Assembly (NCBI GenBank): GCA_002104985.1
Contig: MCGO01000005.1
Location: 62,001-126,000 of the forward strand
Origin: Rhizoclosmatium globosum
Taxonomy: Eukaryota; Chytridiomycota; Chytridiomycetes; Chytridiales; Chytriomycetaceae
DNA length: 64,000 bases
Reading direction: 5' to 3'
Made by a program: the position numbers and the translations under genes. Below the pieces are notes generated by a model. The model was not told the origin of the DNA and searched no databases. It saw only the letters and a program-made list of their open reading frames with translations. This document shows positions 33,723-46,479 of this stretch, one piece after another (within the stretch, counting starts at the first letter, position 1; every line of letters starts with the position of its first letter).

Positions 33723-36700
33723 TTACACTTTGCCTTGTGATGCAAGAACTTCCAAAGTTTGATCCACAATATTTTTGAACTTTTGAATTTTCTCTTCAGT
33801 TTCAAACTCAATATCTACAACTGCGTTCCCTTTGACTATTTCCAAGAAATGAATTCGCAGTTTCTTTTCTTTACGCTCGATCCGAGCATTCTTCCCTGAA
33901 AACGCTTTTGACTTTCTGACACCATTAAACAGAAAGAAAACATGGTTTCTGCTCTGCATCAGCAATACCTCTGTGATGAGCCACGACGACTTAATAAGCC
34001 TAAAGCTTAATGTGAATTTTACGGGAAGAATCCCCTGCTCTATGGTTAATCCTTTCTGTGAGAAAATCTACAAACTTACTAAAGACTTGCATTTCACGGC
34101 CACACGCTCATTATTTCCCCAGCGTAAGTTCCGATATACTTTTGTGTCCCTTGCATTAGATGCGGACTGCTTCACCGAGCGTCCGATATGTTGATTTCCA
34201 AAACTAGAGTCAACTTGATGTTCACCAGATGATTGTCGACTATCCAAAACATCTGCGCTCAAAGCAGCTACGCCTGATTGTGGTTTCTTGCTGCTAGAGC
34301 CACCTCCACGCCGCCGCCACCGCTCAAGCCAGCCAAATAGTCGATCTTGGCTTTATTTGCCAAATAGATTGTGATTGCTTTTGGGACAAAGAGACTTCCA
34401 ACAGTTATACTAACGAGACATATGATACAACCAGCTTGCAATAATATCATTCGTTCGCTTCCACTTGTGAATATCAAAACTGGGACTACAACAATGCCAG
34501 CAACTGTAAATGACGAAACTATTACTGCTGAAAATGCCGTTTCTCCGGTGAATGACTCCACATCTCTAGTACGCAGAGCATATCCATAGAAACAAGCAAC
34601 AGTCCATAATTGAATATCAAGAGAACCAGGTTTTGTGCTGAGGGGAAGGACAGCCCACCGTCCAAACAAAGGTTCAAGAATTGAAATTTGGAATATTGAG
34701 GTACTGGAGTAACGACATGGGACAGCGATAAGTCCAACCTACGAGCAGAACCTATATTGTCGATTTAGTCCTTTTCCAGCTTACAATAGCCAAACCCTAC
34801 AATTTCAATCAGAGCGATGCCGATTATAGGCAGAGTTATTTGCTTTAGTTGAGTAAATCCTTTGTTGATTTTTCTTCCACTCATAAAAGCTGGACACTCA
34901 TATTCATCTTCATGATCAAACTCCCGATAATCAAACAATATCCGAGTATTTGAAACCATACTTTCAAAATACACTTTTGTACAGAGGCTTCGCCGTAGAG
35001 GAACACTATCGAGATGCAAAAGATTGTGGAACCAATTGTTGTAGGTGTTAGAAACGCAATGGATGTCCGTTTCATGGTTGCTTTGTGGCGAAAACAATAT
35101 AAAAACACGATAGAAGCGGTACATTCGAGGATTCCGATTACTAATACAGACAGCAGAAAGACTCCTGAAGATGTTTGAATGTCAAGTATGAGTTCAGTGG
35201 GAGAAAAAATGGGCGGGCCGTCCGGTGGAGGTGAGCTAGAGCCTGTACTTCATTAAAATCGCGTTCTTTCCAAGGAATGGAGTATTACCTCCGTAGAAAA
35301 CTGGTTTCAAATTGGGAAGATACTCAAATGATGTCCCGAACATGTCTGTTTGGCCAAAGGCTATCGAACAAAATAAGTACTATTCGACTAACGAAAGAAG
35401 TATTAAACCTTTGAGCAAGGATTGATTTGCACTATAATAGGCAACAACATAAGGCAAATTTAAATCCCCAACCGAATTGAGAATCAAAGGAGCAACAAGA
35501 AGTCCATTATAACTGACATTCTGAAAAAGCGTATAGTTCATATATGAGTTTAATGTTCTGGAGGCGAGCATCTCAGGCGTGTAGTTTGGGTTAGATTTCA
35601 TCACCTTCCAACAGTTAGCCCGTTCATGAATACAAAAAAAGACATAATAATTTGCCATACTTTGTCAAATCCAAGAAGCATAATCATAGCAGCATCAAAA
35701 TTGGGTTCCAAATTTTTTGAAACGAACCATTCAAAGCTTATCTCCTCCTTTGAAGCACCCATGATCGACAGTGCCTCATTGTAAAATTCTCGATACAGTG
35801 GATTACTCGAATTAGTAGCTGGGCTAAAGAATTTGATCAACCCTGGGTATTTTTGAAATAGCGCATCTCCATGAGCTAGAGAGATTCACGTTAACGATTA
35901 TTCGAATACGTTGAAATTAAGCACCTGTTTCATCGATGGCTGCTGTTGAAGCTGAGTATGTAACATATACATATTGACTTCCGATTAAACCTTTCTTAGC
36001 CAAGTCAAAATATATCTGGTTTTGAAAATTTGACTGTCCGCTTATAATTATGTACCGGCTATTTGTTTGTTGAATTGAAGCGTATACATAATCTACTACT
36101 TCTGATGAGATATCGCTACTGATTCCTATCGATGCCAAAAGTCTAATATTGCTGGATGCCATGAAATAAATAATGCTTTTCGCATATTGTGAAGCCATGT
36201 CGTCGTCGCTTTCATAAATGATTGCGTACCGTCTGACATTCCAGAACTTGAACAATGCTGATATGTGACCTCCTAACCCTATTTCAGTTATTACACGCTT
36301 TATTTTGTATACTTTTCACGAACCAGCTGATGGCAACGGCCTCCAGAAAAACGAGAAGTTTGCTTTGTCGGCAAGTCTGGGTGAGGTGGAACAAAATGAG
36401 CCATAAGGCAGCTGTTTCGGATTAAGTCAGTATTCCCACGTTATGAAACAAAAAATGATGGCATTCACTTTGTTCAACGAAAATATTTGAGCAGGAATCT
36501 TGGCTTCATTGAGAAGTTTGGTTATTAATGTTCATGGATCATGAACACAATAGTACCTGTGGTTGAATATTCGCAGCCAATTAGCCCCAAAACGTCCTTT
36601 GTAGTTAATATATCATCTGCCATTATTGCAGCCGCATAGCCTGCCGACTTTAGGACTGGCTCGTCTTCTATTCCTTTGTAGTAACTTCCACAATCTGAAA

Positions 36701-37087
36701 GGGCGGCAGATTAAAAACAGCAAGTTCAACCAAGTGGATATCACCAGTAAATCTTTTCACATTGACATTAATATTGGGTAATATATCAGGATTCCTATTT
36801 ATGATATTGATTGCGGCAAGGACAGCCACATCGCTTATGTAAACTGATCCAGATGAACTGTTGAAGTCATAAATGGCTGGATTATATTGGATCGAGAAGT
36901 TTGATACGGTTGACCTGTTGACTATGACGGATGGTTCTGAAAGCGTGGTTTGTCAACTTGAGCGGGGTTACTGTGGCCCATACAAACCATAGCAATACCA
37001 CTGTATTATTCCTATGCTTATATTCACATTCTTTGCGGCGTGGTTGGGGTGTATCAGAAAGAGGAGAGTGATGTAGATCACATTCAT
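33723..37087 (-). CDS. Class C GPCR with Venus-flytrap domain and signal peptide
   Basis: The start at ATG 37087 gives a clear signal peptide (MNVIYITLLFLIHPNHAAKN). The first intron has donor GTTTGT and joins QWYCY to EPSVIVNRSTVSNF in phase. Further exons carry NVNVKRFTD-CGSYY, LGLIGCEYSTTG, LADKANFSFFWRPLP, RYIIISGQSNF, NFDAAMIMLLGFDKV and LFQNVSYNGLL. The hinge is SSPPPDGPPIF near 35220. TM segments lie at about 35160-34350 over several exons. The cytosolic part starts VPKAITIYLANKAK. A slip in a Gly-codon (GGC/GGT) run near 34310 separates it from SKKPQSGVAALSAD. The last exon (33965-33723) ends VDIEFETEEKIQKFKN, the C-terminal module. This is one of the better preserved receptors. Confidence 0.87.
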
Positions 37088-37204
37088 CGCGTCAAAATTG
37101 TCAACCAAAGAAAAGGGAGAGGAAGACATACTCATCTCAATATATTTAATAAAATACGAAATACGAAATAGACACGGCAATAACTAGATATACGATAACC
37201 TTAG

Positions 37205-38636
37205 TTAACGTCCAAACCATCCACCAGTTCTTTGCTTCATAACTTCTGCACGGAAAGGTTCTAGACTCTTGGTCGCCTCCGCAATACCTTGAAAATACGA
37301 TGTTAATTTTGATGAGACTCTGATAAGCTTCAAAAGACTACTCACCAAGTTTCTCCGCCATTCTAAACAGTTCTTCTGCTTTCTTTTTGTTTTCCCAGCA
37401 TCCTCTGGCTGTGTAATAACACCTTCCAAGGTTGTAGTGACCTTCGGCCAATCCAGCACTTGATGCCTTCTGAAAGTATTTGAATCCAGTTGAATCATTT
37501 GCCTCAACGCCCTTCCCAGTCATGTACAATTCCGCCAAGTTATTGCACGCACGCGGATGTCCCAAACCTGCTGCCAATTTGTACCACTTTGCCGCAGCAA
37601 CATAATCGCAAGGGACGGGATTTACAAAGACAGGCGCCTCGCTTGTTGATTGCTAGCAGTTTCTGACTTTTCTTCTTCGGTAACACCACCAACTTTCCCG
37701 GCAAGAGTTTCGTTGACCTTCATATTTGTGAGACCAGAAGCATTCCATCCTTTTGAGTTATCTTCATCGCCTGGGTTGATGGCAGCGCTGAAGGGAAGAA
37801 CACCTGTTCCGTATGAGAATCCAACAACGTATGCCGCATCAGGGTAGCGGCTGTGTAGAGAGACGGAGTGAGTTTTGTAGCTGAAACAAAACAGCACTCA
37901 CCCTTGTTCCCATGCTCTTTGTACCACATGACACTCTTTTGAACATCTCTAGCAGGAACACCCACACCCTTCGCATAAGCTTCACCAAGGCTAAGGCGGC
38001 TTCCTTGTTTTTTCCTGAATCCCAAGCCTTCATGAGATATGCAATAGCCTGTCCGGGATCGGCATACTCCACCGACTTTCCAGTGACAAGATAAGCAGCG
38101 TAGCTGACCTGTGATTCATGGTAGTTTGCTGTGTGGGAAGTGGGAGGTTAAATAGATTTTGGATTGGGAAAGCGCAACAAGTACAGTGACACACACCTTC
38201 GGCCCCCTTTTTGAACCACAGCATCGCCGAGTCGTGGTCGCCGAGCTGCTGAAAGTGATCGCCGAATGCGTGTGCGGTCTTTGGGTACTTTGAAGCGTTG
38301 AGGGTTGATCTGACTGGATCGAGGTAGTCTCGGGCTTCAGCGTTGCCGCCGAGGGCCAGTTCGTGAAGCGATTTGAGGCCAGTTGAGACCGAGCCAAAGA
38401 AACCTTCGATGTTTGCGATTGCCGCCTTGACTTCGGCCTCTGTTTGTTTGTTTGCTGGTTTAGCTTACGACTGCCACCTGACACTCGATACATAGTACTA
38501 CTACGAGTAGTAACCTACCTTCGTACACCCAGTCCTGCATCGACTTGCGCTGCGACTCAATTGCTGCTGTCGAGTATGCGGACGGCGGGGCTGCATTCTC
38601 CCCAGTCTTGGTGCGGGCTGCAATTGAGATGGTCAT
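37205..38636 (-). CDS. Sel1-repeat protein (Chs4/Skt5-like), short paralogue
   Basis: The start is ATG 38636 (MTISIAARTK). At least five exons encode successive Sel1-like repeats: AMLWFKKGAEG, ESQVSYAAYLVTGKSVEY, PGQAIAYLMKAWDSGKNKEA, GEAYAKGVGVPARDVQKS, AGLGHPRACNNLAELYMTG and EGHYNLGRCYYTARGC. The C-terminus reads QRTGGWFGR. Several blocks match the larger Sel1 protein at 49-53 kb almost word for word (for example AWLMKAWENGNNKEAALALG against AYLMKAWDSGKNKEAALALG). This one lacks the long charged N-terminus. Sel1 proteins of this type in fungi are scaffolds, the best known activating chitin synthase; that role here is inference. A one-base slip near 37645 (NQQ to SEAPVFVNPV) interrupts the frame and may be an assembly indel. 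Confidence 0.82.
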
Positions 38637-38709
38637 TCTTGTGAGTGTTCTGCACAAAAAGCAATGAAACTTCCATTGACATTATCACAATAATTAAAAC
38701 CACTTTAAA

Positions 38710-41700
38710 TCAGCTAGCAGGCTCTTGCTCTACTATGGATCCCATTTGAAACGAATCCCTCCTCTTTGCTTCACCAAGCTTGGAATCAAAGTTGCTCACA
38801 AACTTGTCAGCTTGTGACTTGCTTTCAAAATCAAACCAAATCGACTTTCCTTTAGATGGGTATAATACGCACACGGTTTTCGATTTGTATATGCGAATTT
38901 CGTGACGCAATTGCTCCAATTGAATATGAAACACATGGTAGGTTTAAGAGGTGTTTCAAACATTATCCAGTAGTTTCTTCTACATGACCAAATACTTGCT
39001 ATGGAATGGTGCCACGTTCCAGGGAATGTGGTTGGATTATACCATAGAACATCACTCTAGAAAACCAGGGTTATTGCTTGAACACAATAACGCCTAATGC
39101 CTCACCAGCTGATAAGCTTGAGCTTGTGTAGCTTCTTTTGTTGACTTAAGTTTGAGTAATGGAGAAGCAGCAGTAGTATTGGTGCTCTTTCTCTGTATCT
39201 TCCGATGCTGGATATTCGACTCTGACCTTTTGCGATTACTTTTGGTTTTGAAGATTCTGAATTAATATCTTCTCTGTGTCTCCATTTAGTGATACAGATT
39301 GGCGTCGTCGCGATGGCTCAGCATTCTCAATGAATGACGCAGTGGCATTTTGATTCGATCAAACACATTCGATCCGCCTTTTGGTTTCATAAGATCACGA
39401 ATTTATCATTAATTCGTTTCGTATCTGCTCTGATTGAAATTGCTTTGGGAACCACAATTGCTACCATTGTAATCAATCCAGCGATCCACACAGCTGTTCC
39501 GTATATATAAATCTGATTGTGTCCAGGCTCTGACACGCTTAGTACTGGAAGTACCACCATTCCAAGGAATCCAAACGTTGTACAAATCTGAGATGGGAAT
39601 ATTGATTCATTCACTAGAACTTCAGCTTCACGAGTTACAAATGCCAAATACGACGCCACGCAGAACAAGATGATATTGAAAGCAAGAAGTAGTGCACCGA
39701 ACGGATTTGAGTACCCTGGTAAAACGCACACTTCCACAATGAACGTCCTTGTCATGACCACAGCAACGGAGACGCTCCCCAAAGTTGACCACAACACCAA
39801 CAAACCAACTTCTACAGCAAGGACAATCAGATTCACGGTCTCTCGCACGACCCATAACCGACTGACGTTCTTTCGCCGAACCACAATCAGCTTATAGTCT
39901 GTCCAGCTCTTTCCAATCAAAGATGACATCAAAACACCAAACGGTAAAACTTGCATCCATATCATAGCTTTGCAGGATGTACCTGTGGGTTGAGAATACA
40001 GGGGTATTAACGACAGCGTAAAAACGAGCATACTGCCACAAAAAGCAAGTAGACTAGGTAATGAAGTTCTTGTTACAGTCTTTTTGCGGCGAAAGTAAAT
40101 AAAGCCAATCGCGCTCATCACACAGATAATTGACATCGAGATGACATAAAACAATAGAACGATTCCCACTGAGTTTTTGTATTAATGATAAATCGGGGAT
40201 GGTTTCGGCTGGGCCATCTGCAGGCGGTGTTGAAGAACCTGAAGCCAAGAAAGAAAAATGAGCATGGTGACTGTGACAACAATAACTCACCATCGTTGAA
40301 ATTGGAAGCATATTCGGGTAATATGAGAAGCTGGTTGCCTCCATATCGGTTATTCCAAATCCAGTGAGTGTAGCGTCATCATTTGTAAAGAAAGCTTCAA
40401 TAGGAGACGCCAAATCGCCATATTGGTTCAATGTCTCCGGTGATGCACTGATACCATCATATCCAACATTTTGAAACAATGTGAAGTTCATGTATGCTTG
40501 TAAAGAACGATTTGAAAGCATCTCAGCTGTGAAAGTTGGATTTGAAGCGAGCAACTGTTACAGATGTTCTTTAAAATGCCGATATAAATTATTAATACCT
40601 TGTTAAAACCCAACGCCAATAATAGGACACAATCAAATGCCTGGCCCACCCCATATTGCGCTATGGCGTCTTGAAACCTTAATATGGATGAATCTAGCAT
40701 ACTCAATGAGGCATACATCTCCGCGGCTTGTTTCACAATAAACGAGTTCATATTTGGAAGCGGAGTTGTAAGATATATGAAACCTTTGGGATTGGTCGCG
40801 AGAGAATTAAGGTTGTTGATTCCAATCCAAACATATTTTGACCCAACGAATCCCCTTGAACCTAAACCATTGTACAAAGCATTTGTCCAAAAGACCTGCC
40901 CGCTGACAAAAAGATACCGAGCATCCGCTAGCAGAATTTGGGACTTGCAATACTCAAATGTAGCTTCATCTATGGTGGTAGATATTGGGAGTTTGACAAC
41001 TACTGCAACAGAGTGACGAAACATAGAGTTCAATGCATCCAGGGCAACTTTCAATCAATTGTTTTTAATCATATTGGACCTTTCAAACTTGCGAAACGTA
41101 CATTGACTCCCCAGATAATCGTCCTTTTGATAAATAACAGCAATTCGTTTGACATTCCAAAATTTCAACAGTTGATACATGTGCTCCCCCAAACCTACAA
41201 TTTCATATTGGTTATAGATATTCAAGTCACCAAATTTGCGTAATCAAACCTAACGTCAAAAACGTCCTGAAAAAGTACGGATAATCGTTCCTGTCTGTAA
41301 ACGATGGAGAACCAGACGCGGGAGTACAATAAGGAATCTATCAAGCCAAATAAATAATAAATTTGTAGACAGCATTTCAGATAGTTATACTTTTGAGTTC
41401 GACAGAATTTCCGCCAGACCCCTTGACAAAAGCATATTTCAGTGGTTTAGCTATTTCGATTACAGCTCGACAAACTTACTTTGCAAGCGTTGAATACTCT
41501 ATTCCTACAGCTCCAATCACGTCTTTTGATCCGACGACATCAATTGCAGTTACAGCCTGTGCGTATCCACCACTATTCCCATTGAACGATTCGACAGCAG
41601 GATAATACGCCCCGCAATCTGAAAATCGCTTTACGTTTAAGTGAAATCCAGGGAGGATAGATTCATTTGCGTTGACGCTGGTACAATGGTTTAGGTATGT

Positions 41701-42020
41701 ACAGACATTGGAGGAAAACCCAACTAATCAAGACCCATCTGTACTCCAAGATCGTAGAAATATGTGAAACCACCGTTGAGTCCAAGCTGTTTGATTCCCA
41801 TCTCTCGTGAGAGGGTGAAGTTTGATACAAGTGATCCATTGTCATTCCACACTAGATTGTCAATGTAGCAATACGAGCCTATGATTGCAAGTGTGATATT
41901 CTGCTTGGTCGTCATTAGCCGGGAGGTGTAGAGCCACTCGTGATAGGCAGTCACGGTTGAGGGATTTTCACAAGTAATTGTCACACAGATGACCACAAAA
42001 TAATGAATTTCTGTATCCAC
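38710..42020 (-). CDS. Class C GPCR with Venus-flytrap domain; 7TM in one exon
   Basis: The frame starts at ATG 42020 with a possible signal sequence (IHYFVVICVTITC), then MTTKQNITLAIIGSYC. The first intron seems to join MGLDY to VNANESILPGFH. Later exons carry KRFSDCGAYYPAV, GAVGIEYSTLAK, YLFVSGQVFWTNALYNGLG, GVGQAFDCVLLLALGF and LFQNVGYDGISA. The hinge is GSSTPPADGPAE near 40215. The whole 7TM core lies in one exon (about 40169-39387) with VNESIFPSQ at TM6 and VVPKAISIRADTKRIND after TM7. The tail exon (38934-38710) ends WFDFESKSQADKFVSNF, the C-terminal module. Sequence between 39380 and 38935 should hold further tail exons that I could not define. It lies 14 bp downstream of the COG3 stop on the same strand. 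Confidence 0.85.
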
Positions 42021-42033
42021 TCAGAAGTGTATT

Positions 42034-45000
42034 TCAAACAAGCCTCATGTTCTGGGCACAACAAACGTCAATCAAAGCGCTCACATCTTCCACACTCAAC
42101 AACCCTTCCAACACAACGCGATCATGCTCCCCAGTAACGACAGCATAGAAACTCGTATAACTCTCCACGAGGTTTCCTTTGATGTGCAAGAGCAAAACAG
42201 CCTCTGTTCTCTTGTCACCAAGATAATCTCCCATTTTGCTGACAACACCACCAATACGGGCTTGGACACTCGCTGCAAAGGCATTACTGCATTCTACACA
42301 CTTTTGAGGCGACGCGAAAGCTTGCATGCCAAGACGATCTGTCGAGGTTGGGGTCTTGACAGCCTTGAGGCGGAACGCAGTCACTTTGATCATGAAGGAG
42401 GAGACAGGCTCAACACATGCCTTCACAGTATCGAGAATCATTTCTTCACATGTTTGCTTGAGCGAGAGGTTGACACTCAATTTCGAGTCTTTGGACACAT
42501 GTTCGACAAGACGAGGGACGAGGAGACCAGGGAGTTGGGTTGTGAGGAAGGTGAGGCCAAGAGTGGGAAGAGTTGTGATTCCCCACTTGGTTTTGAATAC
42601 ATTAGCCAAAGCGTCTAATGAATGGTCAGAATCGCAGCGTTATGAGTAGCAAATGATTTACCTGAAATGCGAGAGAAGTCAATCACGTCTTCCTTTCTCA
42701 CGAAATTGGAATCAAATGGAGCAATTTGTTCACGAAGCATAAGCAAGTTCTTGATCAAGAAAAATTGGCCGTCCAAACGAGTCTGTTTCCAAATTAATAT
42801 TTAAAACTTTGGTTTCGAAACACTCACATTCTTGGCCGCAATCACTTCCGCAGCGCCAATCATACTCTTTCTACACAAATCAATCGCTTCCTGTGCAAGA
42901 TCCTCGAAAATCGGTTTCTAATACAGATTATTAACCTCAACTCACCAAACAATCAAAAAGATCTTACTGGAACAGCGCGATAAAGCTTTCCCAAAATATA
43001 CAACGCCTTATGCAATGTTGGATACCACTCTCCAGATCCATACACCAATTTGCCCGCATGAATAGTCTTTGCAACTTGTTCATCCTGGCTAAGGATGGAT
43101 GTGGTGCTTCCCTGACGTGGTGGTGGGGATTTCACTGATGGCGTGGACTCTGTTCCAGGACTAGTCGCAGAGGTTTCTGGAAGAAGGGCAGAAGTTTCTT
43201 GCTGCTCTTGTTGGGCTCCTTCGCCATCCTCTTCTTCACCAGCCAGGTCAGGGACAAGGTCAGGAACCATGTTCGCTTGAACCGCAACAGCACTGGGAAT
43301 TGGCACTTGTTGATGAACGTGAGTCAAAGAGCATGTAGGGATTTATGAAGGACTCACGCTTTCTGCTTCTAGCCAACACATCCAACTCTCGTTCTTTGGG
43401 ACTGAACCGTTCAATTTCGCTACGAATGTACTCAGCGGCACGGAACGCTAAACGCTCTTGTGCGTCTTCAAGAATTTTTCCGACAACATATTTTACAGGT
43501 GCGCCACTTCCTTCTGTTGTGAGGGATTCAACTGATTCGAGATGCAGTTGAAGGGACCTGCAAAGGTCTGCAAGAACGTCAATGCGTTGTTCACGAACTA
43601 TGCGGGGACGCAAGTGATCGTAAAGGGAAACTGAAAGGTTGTCCAGATATTGGCTGTTGATTTTTGAGTCGTTTTTGAGTCGAGGACATTGAGAAGAAAA
43701 TAATGTTAGGGACTTACATAAGTTCTGTCTCGCCTCTGATGAAAAAGGAACTAAAGAGCGTGCACTCATCGGCAGAAAGACTCATGATGTATGCAGCACC
43801 CTTTTTAGCAACTTCCAACACGTCCTGGCTTTCAGCCAAGAAGCCGTCGACTGCACGGTCCACGCCACTTTTTACGAGACCAGATCGAATTCCAAAGTAC
43901 GCGGACAAGCATTCCCCGAGAAGACCATAGTACTCAGGGTGCCCAGGAATACGCGCTTCGATTTCAGCAATGAGACCACGCAACGAGGATTCTGCAGCAG
44001 ATTTAAATTTAGCGTAGAGGAGCGCTTGTTGTAGAGATTGTGGAACAGCCGGGAGTGAAGATGCAGCCAAGAGTGCCGTTTCTGGGTTTGAACTGTTTGC
44101 CGCACTTCCTCGGTCATGAAGGATACGCGAAATTCCATCCCCCAACAGACGCATGGCATCAACAAAATACATTTTGATGAGAGTGAGTCCACGAGTGATG
44201 CATTGACGGAACTTCATTCGATACAAATCCGCGTCACGATATTGTTTCTGTGTTGGGTATACAAAGTTCAGAAACTTGACTCTTCACCAAAATAATAACT
44301 GATGGAGAGGGCCCATAATTCCTCCCATCACGTCACAGTTTCCTTTACACTCTTGCAGTTTGCTCAAACTCTCACTTACATGAGCCTCCACAAAGGCAAG
44401 GGAGTCATCCAAACGAGCCAACATTGGCACAAACTCGACATCCAGAACAACGCCATCTACACCTGTACCGTTGAAGAGCCTGACAGCCGGTTCAAGGACA
44501 TTGAATTTGATGAGACGGTCCTGTAATTCCAAGGAGAGAGTTTCGAGTTCCAACTGGTTGCTCAGAAGGGATTCGCACTCCTATCCGCATTTTAAAGAGG
44601 GTTTAACGGTACCGTACTAAATCGAAGAAAGGATGCAAACCAACCTTCTTGAGAGCCTCCGTCTTTCCCTCGACAAATTCAAAGTAGGATTTCTCGCGGT
44701 CGATCTCGTCGGCGGCCTGGGCAACGACGTCGAGAAGGCGATCGCAGGCGGCGAGTTGGGCATTGAGCGAGGCGAGGTGGGCCCAGTAGCGCTGCTCGTG
44801 CTCGAATTCGATCGTGGCTTCGATCGACGAGAACCACGCGAGAAAGTCCGATGTTGTTGCGATTGCGGACGATGTGGATTTGTTTGTGTTTGTGTTCGTG
44901 GCGGTGGTGGTGGTGGTGGTGTGCGTGTTGGTGTGCGAGAAGGTAGTTGGTGTTGGGTGCGCTGCTTCGGATGTAGGGCCCGCCTTCGCTGACGCTGCTT

Positions 45001-45103
45001 CTCCTTCATCAAAATAGTGCTGGTTCATATTGAATTGGCCAAAGAGATCAACGCTGGCCTGCTGAGAGGCACTGAGCTTCGTGATGGTGTCCCACTTGGA
45101 CAT
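42034..45103 (-). CDS. COG3: Conserved oligomeric Golgi complex subunit 3
   Basis: COG is a tethering complex for retrograde vesicle traffic in the Golgi, and COG3 (Sec34) belongs to its lobe A. The start is ATG 45103 (MSKWDTITKL). A Thr/Asn-rich low-complexity insert follows (GT-rich repeats near 44880-44940 on the plus strand). The family N-terminal core then appears: FLAWFSSIEATIEFEHEQRY, LLDVVAQAADEIDREKSYF, LELETLSLELQDRLIKFNVLEP and VEFVPMLARLDDSLAFVEAH. Downstream exons encode helical segments typical of COG3: DADLYRMKFRQCITRGLTL, YYGLLGECLSAYFGIRSGLV and ECTLFSSFFIRGETELM. The end is ALIDVCCAQNMRLV. At least seven exons with short introns. The length (roughly 850-900 residues) fits the family. 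Confidence 0.9.
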
Positions 45104-45141
45104 TTTGACTTTTGAGCAGAGAATTAATTGGATTTATTGCT

Positions 45142-46229
45142 TTATTGCTTATTGGAGAACACTGTCAATGGAATATTATCATCATCATCCTCTGCATTCT
45201 CGTCATACCTCATGCGCTCCTTTCCCTTGTTTACACCCGTTACCTTATTTACTCCATCAACCACACTTTCCCCAAACCCAACCACACTCGATTGCACGGT
45301 GCTGTTTGGACTTGCACTCCTTCTACCTCCAGCTCCATATGATCTTGTCTGAATGGGACCAGATGGACGACGCGACAAATGCGTTCTGTTGAAGGCCAAG
45401 GGATTGATGGGCATTTTACGGACAGGTTTTAATTGCTGGTGTTGCCTTTGGAGTCCTTGACTTGTCGCGTAATGAATTTGCTTTGTAACAGTTGCAGCAG
45501 CTGGTGACGCCACAGCAGATTCCTTGAACGCGTCGTTTGTATTTCCAGAAGATCCTCCAGATGATGGCACTGAGCTCCGATGACTGATTGTTATAATTTG
45601 AGGGATTGAATCATGCGGTGACTCCAGTGGAAGTGGCGGAGAAGAAGGCGGTTGATCCAAGATTTGAATATTGCCGTATTCCTCCAACGCATCAGCCCAA
45701 CAATCAAAAGAGCCGCAACTCCAGCCCCAACAAATATAGAAATCGTCGTGATTGTAGAGGGGGAAAGCCCCTGATTCGAAGAATTTCCCGTCAAAGCTGT
45801 TGTTGGGTCTGGTGCTTTTACAACAGGACACTTTGCATTCTGCTCCGCCTGAGTACAAACAACAGAATCAGAAGCACCAGAATTCGTATCATTTCCCGCA
45901 GAATACGAATTCACAGACTGAATCATTGGCACAGAGTTTGGTGGATACGCGTTTGAAGAATCAATCAAGAACGAAATCACTTGACCAGGCGTTTTCACAT
46001 CACAGATCCAGTCACTGCCATTCCCAAGAAACGTTGTTGGACGACAAGAGGCTGGCGACTTGTTGGATCCAATCACTGCAATGGGTGATGTGAAGGAAAA
46101 GGAGCCACCAGTTTCAGGTGGTGCAATAACAATGTCTGCAGTATTGAACGCTGTTGCAACTGTTACATTAACCCAATAACTCCACTGCGAGAACTGAGAT
46201 GTGACAAATGAGTAGCAACAGCTGGCCAT
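45142..46229 (-). CDS. Single-pass membrane protein, unknown function
   Basis: The start is ATG 46229 (MASCCYSFVTSQF). An N-terminal region of about 170 residues contains several Cys and N-glycosylation-type sites (YWVNVTVA, GNGSDWIC) and a Ser/Thr-rich stalk, followed by one hydrophobic helix (ISIFVGAGVAALLIVGL). A cytosolic tail rich in Ser, Pro and basic residues ends DENAEDDDDNIPLTVF. The frame changes near 45700, just after the helix, between GLMRW and EEYGNIQILDQPPSS. I see no clean intron there, so either an odd splice or a one-base indel must be invoked. The architecture recalls fungal cell-surface sensors, but no named domain is visible. It ends 38 bp upstream of the COG3 start, on the same strand. 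Confidence 0.6.
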
Positions 46230-46290
46230 GAATTTTGGGTATTTTTTCGGGTGTGGGAAAGAGTTTGCATCATTTGTATAGTCGACTTAA

Positions 46291-46476
46291 CAGACATCAG
46301 TTTCAGAACGAGCATCACTGATACGATTAGTTTCAAAGCCAAATAAAAAAACTAGAAGCAGAAACATGCGTTTTCATGTTGAGTTTGAGTTTGAAAATAC
46401 CGAAATTGCATCTCAATTCAGAAATGAGTTTTGCGGATACAACATCGCAAATTCGTGCCACACACAAGATAGCTGA
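46291..46476 (+). pseudogene. Orphan receptor C-terminal tail relic
   Basis: A plus-strand frame ending at TGA 46474-46476 contains HVEFEFENTEIASQFRNEF. This fits the C-terminal module seen in the nine receptors (for example LEFQNSQQSQAFIAEF and LEFESEEVAKKFAKAY). It is preceded by a Lys/Arg-rich stretch (SKPNKKTRSRN), as in receptor tails. No 7TM or VFT sequence remains upstream, where the frame is closed by TAA at 46288, or on either strand nearby. It appears to be the last surviving piece of a deleted receptor gene on the plus strand. Confidence 0.6.
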
Positions 46477-46479
46477 GAA

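Noticed and set aside
44617..45017. Arg/Pro- and Val-rich ORFs overlapping COG3 exon 1
   Set aside because: Alternative frames of the Thr/Asn low-complexity insert; COG3 similarity fixes the real frame.
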